Assembly (NCBI RefSeq): GCF_000718305.1
Contig: NZ_JOFQ01000002.1
Coordinates: 248,001-312,000 of the forward strand
Direction of reading: 5' to 3'
DNA length: 64,000 bases
Origin: Streptomyces niger
GTDB lineage: Bacteria > Actinomycetota > Actinomycetes > Streptomycetales > Streptomycetaceae
The notes beneath the pieces were generated by a model that was not told the DNA's origin, searched no databases, and saw only the letters and a list, made by a program, of their open reading frames with translations. Shown one piece after another: positions 8,557-17,073 of this stretch. Position numbers and translations under genes: made by a program. Within the stretch, counting starts at the first letter, position 1. Each line of letters starts with the position of its first letter.

Positions 8557-9714
8557 ATGTCTGACGCGAGGGTGGAGAACGGCGCGGAAAGCGGTCGCGG
8601 GACGGCGGCGGAGGCCGGGCCGGTGGCGGGTTCCGGAGCGGTCCTGCGGCCGCACGCAGAAGATGCATTCGCAAATGAACTGTCCGCGCTGGCGGCCGCG
8701 GACGACCGGCCGAGGCCCGAGCGCTGGCGCCTCTCGCCGTGGGCGGTGGCCACCTATCTGCTCGGCGGCACGCTCCCCGACGGGACGGTCATCACGCCCA
8801 AGTACGTCGGCCCGCGCCGCATCGTGGAGGTGGCCGTCACCACCCTCGCGACCGACCGCGCGCTGCTGCTCCTCGGCGTCCCCGGCACGGCCAAGACCTG
8901 GGTGTCGGAGCATCTCGCCGCGGCGGTCAGCGGCGACTCCACGCTGCTGGTCCAGGGCACGGCCGGCACGCCCGAGGAGGCGATCCGGTACGGCTGGAAC
9001 TACGCGCAGCTGCTCGCGCACGGTCCCAGCCGGGACGCGCTGGTGCCCAGCCCGATCATGCGCGCGATGGCGGAGGGGATGACCGCGCGGGTCGAGGAGC
9101 TCACGCGGATTCCGGCGGACGTGCAGGACACGCTGATCACGGTGCTGTCGGAGAAGACGCTCCCCATACCGGAGTTGGGCCAGGAGGTGCAGGCCGTACG
9201 CGGCTTCAACCTCATCGCCACCGCCAACGACCGCGACCGCGGGGTCAACGAGCTCTCCAGCGCGCTGCGCCGCCGCTTCAACACGGTCGTGCTGCCGCTG
9301 CCGGCCACGCCGGACGACGAGGTGGACATCGTCACGCGGCGCGTCGAGCAGATCGGCCGCTCGCTGGACCTGCCGGCGGCCCCGGACGGCATGGCCGAGA
9401 TCCGCCGGGTCGTCACGGTCTTCCGGGAGCTGCGGGACGGCCTGACGGCGGACGGGCGGACGAAGCTCAAGTCGCCCTCCGGGACGCTCTCCACAGCTGA
9501 GGCGATCTCCGTCGTCACCAACGGGCTGGCCTTGGCCACGCACTTCGGTGACGGTGTGCTGCGGCCGGCGGACGTGGCGGCGGGCATCCTCGGCGCGGTC
9601 GTGCGTGATCCGGCGGCCGACCGCGTCATCTGGCAGGAGTACCTGGAGTCGGTCGTCCGCGAGCGCGACGGCTGGAAGGACTTCTACCGCGCCTGCCGGG
9701 AGGTGAGCGTATGA
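8557..9714 (+). CDS. MoxR-family AAA+ ATPase
   Basis: 385 residues. Walker A is GVPGTAKTW (about residues 107-115), with the alanine usual in MoxR proteins. A Glu-Glu-containing Walker B-like segment (ARVEELTRIP), sensor 1 (LIATANDRDRGVNELS) and an Arg-rich finger (SSALRRRFNTVVLPLP) follow. MoxR ATPases act as chaperone-like motors, normally with a VWA partner, and such a partner is encoded two genes downstream. The start at 8557 has a GGGGGAG ribosome binding site; the earlier in-frame start at 8452 lies ahead of the predicted promoter. The stop overlaps the next start (ATGA), so translation is coupled. Confidence 0.9.
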   Translation: MSDARVENGAESGRGTAAEAGPVAGSGAVLRPHAEDAFANELSALAAADDRPRPERWRLSPWAVATYLLGGTLPDGTVITPKYVGPRRIVEVAVTTLATDRALLLLGVPGTAKTWVSEHLAAAVSGDSTLLVQGTAGTPEEAIRYGWNYAQLLAHGPSRDALVPSPIMRAMAEGMTARVEELTRIPADVQDTLITVLSEKTLPIPELGQEVQAVRGFNLIATANDRDRGVNELSSALRRRFNTVVLPLPATPDDEVDIVTRRVEQIGRSLDLPAAPDGMAEIRRVVTVFRELRDGLTADGRTKLKSPSGTLSTAEAISVVTNGLALATHFGDGVLRPADVAAGILGAVVRDPAADRVIWQEYLESVVRERDGWKDFYRACREVSV

Positions 9715-12599
9715 CGGAGTCCGCTACGGGGGAGCGCCGGACGGACGCTACGGGGGAGAGCCGGACGGACGCTACGGGGGAGAGCCGGGCGGATGTTACG
9801 GGGGAGCGCCGGGCGGACGGGCCGTGGCTGCTCGGAGTGCGGCACCACGGGCCCGGCTCGGCCCGCGCGGTCGCCGAGGCCCTGGCGCAGTGCGAGCCGA
9901 AGGCGGTGCTCATCGAGGGGCCGCCGGAGGCCGACGCGCTGGTGGCGCTGGCCGCTGACGAGCAGATGCGGCCGCCGGTGGCACTGCTGGCGCATGTCGC
10001 CGAGGATCCGGGGCGCGCCGCGTTCTGGCCGATGGCGGAGTTCTCCCCGGAGTGGGTGGCGCTCCGGTGGGCGCTGCGGCGTGGCATCCCGGTGCGCTTC
10101 ATCGACCTCCCTGCGGCCCACTCCCTCGCGGTGGAGGGAGCCGCGGGCCCGGCCTCGGGTGAGGAAGGGGAGCGGGACCGGGGCCGGGACGGGGACCGGG
10201 CAGCGGCCTCGGACCGGGAGGTGGATGCGCGGGTCGACCCGATCGGGGTGCTCGCGGACGCGGCCGGGTACGACGACGCGGAGCGCTGGTGGGAAGACGT
10301 GGTCGAGCACCGCGGCACGGGACGCGATATGGGCCGCGGTACGGAGCGAGACGAGGGACGTGGCACGGGCTCCGGAACGGGCGGCACTTCGGGTGACTCC
10401 GGGGACGCGTTGGCGCCGTTCGAGGCGCTGGCCGACGCCATGGGGGCGCTGCGGGAGGAGTACGAGGAGGACGCGCACTCCCGGGACGCCGTACGGGAAG
10501 CCCATATGCGGCTCCGACTGCGCGAGGCGCGCCGGGAGTTCGGGGACGACGTAGCCGTCGTCTGCGGTGCGTGGCACGTACCGGCGCTGGCCCGCCGTAC
10601 GACCGTCACCGCCGACCGGGCCCTCCTCAAGGGCCTGCCGAAGGCGAAGGTGTCGGCCACCTGGGTGCCCTGGACGCACCGCAGGCTGTCCCGGAGCAGC
10701 GGTTACGGAGCCGGTATCGCCTCACCCGGCTGGTACGGCCACCTCTTCGCCAGCCCCGACCGGCCGATGGAGCGCTGGCTGACCAAGGTCGCGGGCCTGC
10801 TCCGGGAGGAGGACTACGCGGTCTCCACCGCTCACGTCATCGAGGCGGTGCGGCTCGCCGAGTCGCTCGCGGCGATGCGCGGGCGCCCGCTCGCCGGGCT
10901 CACCGAGGCCGAGGACGCGGTGCGCGCCGTGATGAGTGGCGGCTCGGACGTGCCGGCCTCGCTGATCCACGACCGCCTGGTGGTCGGCGACGTGCTCGGT
11001 GAGGTGCCGCAGGCCGCGCCGGCCGTACCGCTCCAGCGGGACATCGCACGGCTCCAGCGTTCCCTGCGCCTCAAGCCGGAGGCGAAAGAGCGCGAGTTGG
11101 AGCTCGACCTGCGCAAGGAGACCGATGCCGCGCGCAGCCGCCTGCTGCACCGGCTGCGACTGCTGGACATCCCGTGGGGCGCGCCCGCCCACTCCCGCGC
11201 GAGCACGGGCACGTTCCGGGAGACCTGGCGGCTGCGCTGGGAGCCGGAGCTGTCGGTGCGGGTCGCGGAGGCGGGCATCTGGGGCACGACCGTCCTCGCC
11301 GCGGCCACGGCCCGGGCGGCGTCCGACGCGGCGGAGGCGGGTGCGCTCGCCGAGGTCACGGCGCTGGCCGAGCGGTGCCTGCTCGCCGAACTGCCGGACG
11401 CGTTGCCGGTGGTGATGCGGGCGCTGGCCGACCGGGCCGCGCTCGACGCCGATGTCGGCCATCTCGCGCAGGCGTTGCCCGCGCTGGTGCGGTCGGTGCG
11501 GTACGGCGACGTGCGCGGTACGGACGCGGCGGCGCTGCGCGAGGTCGCGGTCGGCCTGGCCGAGCGTGTCTTCGTCGGCCTGCCGCCGGCCTGCGCCTCA
11601 CTGGATGCGGAGGGCGCGGCGGAGATGCGTACGCACTTGGACGCGACACAGCAGGCGGTGGCGTTGCTGTCCCACACGGAGCGGGTCGCGGGAGGAAATC
11701 CGGAGGCCGCAGCGGCCTCGCCCGAATACCCTTCGGGCTTGCGGGAGCGGTGGATCGCGGTGCTGCGCGTCCTGGCAGAACGGGAGGCCGTACCGGGGCT
11801 CATACGGGGCCGGTCGGCCCGCATGCTCGTCGACGACGGCGCGTTGGGCGAGACCGAAGGGGCGGGGAACGGCGGCCAGGCTCAGGAGGGCGGCGGCGGT
11901 GCCGGGCGGCTCATGGGGCTTGCGCTCTCGCCCGGAGTGCCGCCGGCGGATGCCGCCGCGTGGATCGAGGGGTTCGTCGGCGGCGGTGCCGGCGGGGGGA
12001 TGCTGCTGGTCCACGACGAGCGGCTGCTCGGGCTGGTGGACGACTGGCTGACGCGCGTGCCGGGGGAGGCGTTCACGGACGTACTGCCGCTGCTGCGCCG
12101 GACGTTCTCGCAGTTCGAACCGGGGGTGCGGCGCACGCTCGGTGAGCTGACCCGGCGTGGGCCGGTCGGCGCGGGCAAGCCCGGCGGCGGCACCGCGGCC
12201 GGGCCCGGCCCGGTCGCCGGCGGAGAGGAAGCGGCGGCCCTCGGGTTCGGTCCCGGCCTGGACCGCGACCGCGCGGCGGCCGTCCTGCCCACCTTGCACG
12301 CCCTGTTGGGCCGGAGCGAGAAGTACGCCCTGTCGTGGCACGCCACGGGAGGAGCCCATCTCGATCACGGCGCGACTCTTACCCATTCCGACCACGGCGC
12401 GGCACACGCCCGCCCCGATCACGGCGCGGCGGCCGGCCCGCACCGCCACACCAACGGCGAAGCCGATGGTCACGCCGACGTCAACGGCGAGGCCGGCCGT
12501 CGCGCCGACGTCAACGGCGAGGTTCGCCGTCTCACCAGCACAGCGTCAGCACAGCGAAGGGGGAAACGGGATGACTCAGGACACGGGGGCGGTCGGTGA
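9711..12599 (+). CDS. DUF5682 family protein of the MoxR/VWA cluster
   Basis: 962 residues. The core begins PWLLGVRHHGPGSARAVAEAL and continues KAVLIEGPPEADALV, typical of DUF5682 proteins, which are found between MoxR and VWA genes. The N-terminus is four imperfect copies of TGESRTDA made by a 27-30 base DNA repeat. Acidic/Arg-rich low-complexity inserts lie near residues 140-240, and a His-rich tail (DHGA repeats) covers the last 110 residues. The conserved part has alternating strands and helices; no certain catalytic motif could be named. It overlaps MoxR by 4 nt and the VWA gene by 29 nt. Role unknown; presumably the client-handling or effector component of the MoxR-VWA system. Confidence 0.8.
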   Translation: MTESATGERRTDATGESRTDATGESRADVTGERRADGPWLLGVRHHGPGSARAVAEALAQCEPKAVLIEGPPEADALVALAADEQMRPPVALLAHVAEDPGRAAFWPMAEFSPEWVALRWALRRGIPVRFIDLPAAHSLAVEGAAGPASGEEGERDRGRDGDRAAASDREVDARVDPIGVLADAAGYDDAERWWEDVVEHRGTGRDMGRGTERDEGRGTGSGTGGTSGDSGDALAPFEALADAMGALREEYEEDAHSRDAVREAHMRLRLREARREFGDDVAVVCGAWHVPALARRTTVTADRALLKGLPKAKVSATWVPWTHRRLSRSSGYGAGIASPGWYGHLFASPDRPMERWLTKVAGLLREEDYAVSTAHVIEAVRLAESLAAMRGRPLAGLTEAEDAVRAVMSGGSDVPASLIHDRLVVGDVLGEVPQAAPAVPLQRDIARLQRSLRLKPEAKERELELDLRKETDAARSRLLHRLRLLDIPWGAPAHSRASTGTFRETWRLRWEPELSVRVAEAGIWGTTVLAAATARAASDAAEAGALAEVTALAERCLLAELPDALPVVMRALADRAALDADVGHLAQALPALVRSVRYGDVRGTDAAALREVAVGLAERVFVGLPPACASLDAEGAAEMRTHLDATQQAVALLSHTERVAGGNPEAAAASPEYPSGLRERWIAVLRVLAEREAVPGLIRGRSARMLVDDGALGETEGAGNGGQAQEGGGGAGRLMGLALSPGVPPADAAAWIEGFVGGGAGGGMLLVHDERLLGLVDDWLTRVPGEAFTDVLPLLRRTFSQFEPGVRRTLGELTRRGPVGAGKPGGGTAAGPGPVAGGEEAAALGFGPGLDRDRAAAVLPTLHALLGRSEKYALSWHATGGAHLDHGATLTHSDHGAAHARPDHGAAAGPHRHTNGEADGHADVNGEAGRRADVNGEVRRLTSTASAQRRGKRDDSGHGGGR

Positions 12600-13785
12600 C
12601 GGCCTGGTCGATGAGCGCATGCGGCGTTGGCGGCTGGTGCTCGGCGGGGGAGAGGGCGACGGGACCGGGTACGAACTGCGCGGGCGGGACGCCGCGATGG
12701 ACGGTGCGCTCGGGGCGCTGTACGGCGAAGGGCCCGGCGGTGGCGCACCGGGCGGCCCCGGAGGGCGCGACGGCCGGAAGGGCGGCGGCCCGCGGTCGGC
12801 GGGGCTGGGCGGGTCCGCGCCCGCCGTGGCCCGTTGGCTCGGGGACATCCGGCGGTACTTCCCCACCTCCGTCGTCCAGGTGATGCAGCGCGACGCGATC
12901 GACCGGCTCGGCCTGTCCGCGCTGCTGCTGGAGCCCGAGATGCTCGAGGCCGTGGAGGCCGACGTGCACCTGGTCGGCACCCTGCTCTCGCTGCACAAGG
13001 CCATGCCCGAGACGACGAAGGAGACCGCACGGGCGGTCGTGCGGCAGGTCGTCGAGCAGTTGGAGGAGCGGCTGGCGACCCGGACGCGGGCCACGCTGAC
13101 CGGCGCGCTGGACCGGTCGGCGCGCATCAGCCGACCGCGCCACCGTGACATCGACTGGGATCGCACCATCCGCGCGAATCTCAAGAACTACCTCCCCGAG
13201 TACCGCACGGTCGTTCCGGAACGGCTGATCGGTTACGGGCGAGCAGCACAGGCACTCAAGAAGGAGGTCATCCTCTGCATCGATCAATCCGGTTCGATGG
13301 CGGCGTCCGTCGTGTACGCCTCGGTGTTCGGCGCGGTACTCGCGTCCATGAGGTCGCTCGCCACCCGGCTGGTGGTGTTCGACACCTCGGTCGTGGACCT
13401 CACCGACCAGATCGACGACCCGGTGGACGTGCTCTTCGGCACGCAGCTGGGTGGTGGCACGGACATCAACCGCGCGTTGGCGTACTGCCAGTCGAGGATC
13501 ACCCGCCCCGCCGAGACGGTGGTCGTGCTGATCAGCGACCTGTACGAGGGCGGGATACGCGACGAGATGCTGAAGCGGGTGGCCGCCATGAAGGCGTCCG
13601 GCGTGCAGTTCGTGACGCTGCTGGCGCTGTCGGACGAGGGAGCGCCCGCGTACGACCGGGAGCATGCGGCGGCCCTCGGTGCGCTGGGGTCACCGGCGTT
13701 CGCCTGTACGCCCGACCTCTTCCCGGAAGTGATGGCGGCCGCGCTGGAGAAGCGTCCGCTGCCGGTGCCCGACACGACGGCGTGA
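12571..13785 (+). CDS. VWA domain-containing protein, MoxR partner
   Basis: 404 residues. The C-terminal von Willebrand A domain has a complete MIDAS set: DQSGS (about residues 238-242), a threonine in GGGTDINRAL and an Asp in LISDLYEGG. The N-terminal helical part includes ARWLGDIRRYFPTSVVQVMQRDA. VWA proteins of this kind act with MoxR ATPases to remodel or insert metal into targets. The ATG at 12571 follows a GGGGGA ribosome binding site; the open frame extends upstream within DUF5682 but without coding character. It is the last gene of the operon. Confidence 0.88.
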   Translation: MTQDTGAVGDGLVDERMRRWRLVLGGGEGDGTGYELRGRDAAMDGALGALYGEGPGGGAPGGPGGRDGRKGGGPRSAGLGGSAPAVARWLGDIRRYFPTSVVQVMQRDAIDRLGLSALLLEPEMLEAVEADVHLVGTLLSLHKAMPETTKETARAVVRQVVEQLEERLATRTRATLTGALDRSARISRPRHRDIDWDRTIRANLKNYLPEYRTVVPERLIGYGRAAQALKKEVILCIDQSGSMAASVVYASVFGAVLASMRSLATRLVVFDTSVVDLTDQIDDPVDVLFGTQLGGGTDINRALAYCQSRITRPAETVVVLISDLYEGGIRDEMLKRVAAMKASGVQFVTLLALSDEGAPAYDREHAAALGALGSPAFACTPDLFPEVMAAALEKRPLPVPDTTA

Positions 13786-14265
13786 CGGCCCGAGCGGCTG
13801 CCCGAGCGGCTGCCCGAGCGGCTGCCCGAGCGGCTGTGCGTGCGGGTGGCGGTCGTCGCGCCGACGACAGGTCCCGTACCGATGGCAGTCTCCGTGTCGG
13901 CGACGACAGCCACCGTCCCTGACGAGACGACAGTCACCGTCCCTGACGACCGGTCGCAACAGGATCGGTGCCCCGTAGCCCGCCTACGCGACCCGCGGCC
14001 CGCGACCCTCGGCCCGTGACTCGCGGCCCGTTTTCCGTGGCTCACGTCCCGGGGTGTAGGGGCGTGTTCGCAGGTCGTACACCCTTTCGCCACTGTCGAT
14101 ACCGGACATGGCGGAGTAACGGTGACAGGTGGCACAGGGGACTTGCGCGGCCCCTGGCTGCTCGTGCAAGGATCGGTGCATCGCTCGATCACCCGCGACG
14201 TGCTGGTTGATCCGGGGTGCCTGTCGCCCTGGTCCCGGTCGCCGTCCTTCCGGGAAGGTCCCCCC
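13786..14265. other. Intergenic region with short direct repeats, no gene seen
   Basis: Besides the 12-base array, a 24-base direct repeat (cgacagycaccgtccctgacga) occurs twice at about 13902-13949. A set of 14-15 base units based on gacccgcggcccg occurs at about 13985-14030. Frames here have low-complexity translations. A promoter for the next gene is expected in the last 150 bases but is not clear. Confidence 0.5.
13789..13837. repeat. Four tandem copies of a 12-base unit after the VWA gene
   Basis: The unit gagcggctgccc is repeated four times directly after the VWA stop codon. Similar short arrays follow several other genes here (360, 4829, 56659). Confidence 0.75.
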
Positions 14266-15225
14266 TTGTCTGCTGTGCTCGCTCTGCCTGCCGCTGTGCG
14301 CCTGCCGCGCACCGTGGCCGTGCGGCGTGCGCTGCTGATCGGGCTCTTCCTCGTCGGGTTCGTCGCCCTGGCCGTCGCGTTCGGCGGCGCCACCGCACAC
14401 GCGGCGGACAGCGGCACCGAGCAGGCGCGGGGCGCCTTCACGAAGGCCACCACCGGCGCCACCGAGCACACCGGTACGGGCTCCACCGAGCACATCGGTA
14501 CCGGCTCCGCCGGCGCCACCGGGTCGACCGCTGCCACCGCCTCCGCCACCGACGAGCGTTCGCCGCTCGCCGGTGGCGGTGCGGCGCTGGAGGGGGAGTC
14601 CGATGAGGCGGCCGCGGAGCCGGAGGCGGGCGTCGCACAGCGGGCCGGTGCCCGGCTCTCCGAGGGCGCGCAGGCGTCCGAGGAGCGGCTCGGCGAGGTC
14701 GTACGCCCGCTCACCGAGGGCCTGGAGCCCGTCACCGAGCCGGTCACGGCTCCGGTGCACGACGTCGTACGCGGCGTGGGCGACGCGACCGGTCTCCCGG
14801 TCCGGCTGCCCGGCGACACCGCCGGTCAGGACCGCGGCGACGAGCGGGCGCACCACGATGACGTGCGGGACGGCGGTCGGCAGCACGTGGCCGCGCCTGA
14901 GCGGTGCGGCTCGGACCGTACCGACGGCCGGCTGACGGCCCCCTCGGGGGACGCCGGCGGTCAGGACCGTACGGCCGCGCGTGCCGACTCCGGCGACGCC
15001 GGTGCCGGACAGGGCCGGGGCGGACTGCCCGGCCAGCTCCCGCAGGGCCCGGCAGCGCCGGCCTCGCACACCACCGGGGACGGCAACGGCCCCCGGGGCG
15101 GGGACCAGCACGCGGTCCTGCCGGGTGGACAGCCGCGCTTCGGGCTGGTGCCCGGTGGCGTACGGGCCGCGGGCGGTGCGCCGACCCGCGAGCGCGGTAC
15201 CGACATCCTCGAATTCCCGGGTTAG
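14266..15225 (+). CDS. Secreted or membrane-associated low-complexity protein, unknown function
   Basis: I place the start at the TTG at 14266 because GGGAAGG lies about six bases upstream. The product is then 319 residues with a clear signal sequence: basic start, hydrophobic core RALLIGLFLVGFVALAVAF and an Ala-His-Ala cleavage region near residue 46. The mature part is low-complexity: Thr/Gly/Ser repeats (TEHTGTGSTEHIGTGS), then a short amphipathic stretch (EGLEPVTEPVTAPVHDVVRGVG), then a Gly/Asp/Arg-rich disordered tail. No enzymatic motif. The phrase EPVTEPVTAPVHDVV resembles repeat units in the next gene product, so the two may be related cell-surface proteins. Confidence 0.65.
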   Translation: MSAVLALPAAVRLPRTVAVRRALLIGLFLVGFVALAVAFGGATAHAADSGTEQARGAFTKATTGATEHTGTGSTEHIGTGSAGATGSTAATASATDERSPLAGGGAALEGESDEAAAEPEAGVAQRAGARLSEGAQASEERLGEVVRPLTEGLEPVTEPVTAPVHDVVRGVGDATGLPVRLPGDTAGQDRGDERAHHDDVRDGGRQHVAAPERCGSDRTDGRLTAPSGDAGGQDRTAARADSGDAGAGQGRGGLPGQLPQGPAAPASHTTGDGNGPRGGDQHAVLPGGQPRFGLVPGGVRAAGGAPTRERGTDILEFPG

Positions 15226-15379
15226 GGCAGACCTTCCGCCGGATCTCCACTGCACGCGCCTTCGCCGACGTACGGCGAGCGCAGGGATCCGACGGCCGTC
15301 AGCTCCTCAAGACCTGCCGCGCGGGGGCGGGACAGGTCTGCCCGACACATCCCTGGAATCCGAAGGGCTCATCGCCACC
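15226..15379 (+). promoter_or_regulatory. Leader region with small hairpins before the repeat protein gene
   Basis: An imperfect hairpin with arms agacctg and caggtct (about 15309-15338) and a short cgccgacgtacggcg palindrome lie here. Either could terminate the upstream gene or structure the leader of the downstream one. Confidence 0.35.
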
Positions 15380-16822
15380 ATGCGCAAGAACATCCGCCGT
15401 TCCATCGTCGTCGCCGCTGCCGCCACCGGTCTGCTGGCCCTGGGTGCCACCGGCGCCAACGCCGCCGAACTGCCCGTCGACGCTCCCGACACCGGCGCCC
15501 TGACCGGCACCGTCCAGAAGAACCTGCCGACCGGTGAGCTGACCGGCACGGTGCAGAAGACCGCTGACCAGGTGAGCGGCACCGTCGAGGAGACCGCGGG
15601 CTCCACGGTCGGCAAGGTGACCGGCACGCTGGGCGGCGGCGACGTGCACACCATGGACGGCCTGCCCGCCACCGGTGGTCTGACCGACGGCCTGACCGGT
15701 GGTGACGTGACCGGTGGTGACGTGACCGGCGCCGTGAACGGCGTGCAGAAGAAGGCCGACCTGAACAAGGTCACCAAGACCGTGAAGGGCGCGGGCAAGG
15801 CCGCCGGCACCGTCAAGGGTGCGGGCAAGGCCACCAAGACGGTCGGCAAGGTCGCGAAGACCGCCGAGGGCACCGTGGGCCAGGTCCAGGACGCCGCTGC
15901 CGGCCGTCTGCCCGTCGTCGTGCCGTTCGTGCCCGTCCAGGGCGTGCCCGCCTTCGACCTGAGCGACCTCCCGAACCAGCTCCCCGCGGCCGACCTGCCC
16001 ACCGACCTGCCGGCCGACCTCCCCACGGACAAGCTGCCCGCCGACCTGCCCGCCGGCCTCTCCACGGACAAGCTGCCGGCCGACCTCCCCACGGACAAGC
16101 TGCCCGTGAGCCTGCCCACCGACAAGCTGCCCGCCGTGCCGCAGCTGCCGGACGCTTCCGGTGCCGTCAACCGGGTGGTCACCACCGCGACCGGTAGCGA
16201 CCTGCGTCCCGGCACGCTGACCAACCCGGCCCAGGGAGCCCTGGCCACCGCCCGCCCGGTCGTCGACCAGGCCGCCGCCGACACGCTGCCGCCCGTCGCC
16301 CAGCGCGCCGTCGGCAAGGTCGTGCCGGTCGCCCAGGACGCGGTGGGCGGCGTGGGCCTGCTCGCCGGTGACGCGGCCGGCCAGGCCACCCCGTTCGCGC
16401 AGGGCACGGTTGCCGGCACCCAGGCGTTCGCCGAGGGTGCGACCGCCGACGCGGTGCCGTTCGCGCAGGGCACGCTGACCGACGCGCAGGGCTTCGCGCA
16501 GGGTGCGGCCGCCGACGCGGTGCCGTTCGCGCAGGGTGCGCTGGCCGGTGCGCAGGGCCTGACCCAGGGCACCGCCACCGCCGCTCTCCCCGTCGCCCAG
16601 GGCGTGGCCGCTGACGCCGCCCCGTACGCCCAGGGTGTCGCCGCCGACGCCGTGCCGTTCGCGCAGGGCCTGGCCACCACCGTGGCCGCCGACGGCCAGG
16701 AGACCGCGGGCAACGCCGTCGCCGGTGTGCAGCGCGTCCTCCCCGTCGACGCGGCCCAGGGCGACCTGACCAACCCCGCCAACATCCCCGCCCTGCCGGT
16801 GCTGCCGGGCCTGGCGGGCTGA
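15380..16822 (+). CDS. Secreted repeat-rich Ala/Gly/Leu/Pro protein
   Basis: 480 residues starting at ATG 15380. A standard signal peptide (MRKNIRRSIVVAAAATGLLA, cleavage after ANA near residue 29) is followed only by repeats. There are GTVQKTADQVSGTVEETAG-type amphipathic units, TVKGAGKA units, then a block of DLPTDLPA/DKLPADLP (about residues 200-255). The last part has about a dozen AQG-centred units such as ADAVPFAQG and TQG. There are no cysteines, catalytic motifs or LPXTG anchor. Such proteins are sometimes labelled ATP-binding in databases, but nothing here supports that. A surface or matrix structural role is a reasonable guess. The start of the longer open frame (14981) overlaps the previous gene and is not used. 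Confidence 0.75.
   Translation: MRKNIRRSIVVAAAATGLLALGATGANAAELPVDAPDTGALTGTVQKNLPTGELTGTVQKTADQVSGTVEETAGSTVGKVTGTLGGGDVHTMDGLPATGGLTDGLTGGDVTGGDVTGAVNGVQKKADLNKVTKTVKGAGKAAGTVKGAGKATKTVGKVAKTAEGTVGQVQDAAAGRLPVVVPFVPVQGVPAFDLSDLPNQLPAADLPTDLPADLPTDKLPADLPAGLSTDKLPADLPTDKLPVSLPTDKLPAVPQLPDASGAVNRVVTTATGSDLRPGTLTNPAQGALATARPVVDQAAADTLPPVAQRAVGKVVPVAQDAVGGVGLLAGDAAGQATPFAQGTVAGTQAFAEGATADAVPFAQGTLTDAQGFAQGAAADAVPFAQGALAGAQGLTQGTATAALPVAQGVAADAAPYAQGVAADAVPFAQGLATTVAADGQETAGNAVAGVQRVLPVDAAQGDLTNPANIPALPVLPGLAG
15980..16690 (+). repeat. Internal coding repeats of the secreted repeat protein
   Basis: Two blocks: 18-36 base units encoding DLPTDKLPA (about 15985-16135) and 24-48 base units around gacgcggtgccgttcgcgcagg (about 16380-16690). 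Near-identical DNA copies suggest recent expansion. Confidence 0.7.
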
Positions 16823-16974
16823 ACTCCCCGATTTCCGGCGTGAGCCGGAGCGGTACCGGTACCGCGAGGGGCCGTACGTCCGGGGGACGGCGTTGTGGGG
16901 ACGCCGTCCGGACGGACACCGGCACGGACGCGCCACGTCCGTGACGTGAGCGGTCACTCGAACCGGCACGGAAA

Positions 16975-17018
16975 ACGCCGCCGGGCGCCCTCTTTGGGGA
17001 GGGGGAGCCCGGCGGCGT
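16975..17018. terminator. Strong bidirectional terminator bordering the injection-system cluster
   Basis: A perfect 12-base stem (acgccgccgggc and gcccggcggcgt) with a 20-base loop between convergent genes (repeat protein ending at 16822, amidase ending at 17074). Confidence 0.8.
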
Positions 17019-17059
17019 CCGTGTGTCCGGGGCGGGCTCCCTCCGCAAAGAGGGCGCCC
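16983..17059. repeat. Second, overlapping inverted repeat at the cluster border
   Basis: gggcgccctctttg (16983-16996) recurs inverted as caaagagggcgccc (17046-17059), with further partial pairing inward. It uses part of the terminator stem and loop, so the two folds exclude each other. Confidence 0.75.
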
Positions 17060-17073
17060 TGATGATCCGGGTG

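Noticed and set aside
13793..13840. CRISPR-like array
   Set aside because: Units are 12 bases with no spacers; a simple tandem repeat.
15380..16822. ATP-binding protein label often attached to such repeat proteins
   Set aside because: No Walker motif or other nucleotide-binding signature; the sequence is a signal peptide plus repeats.
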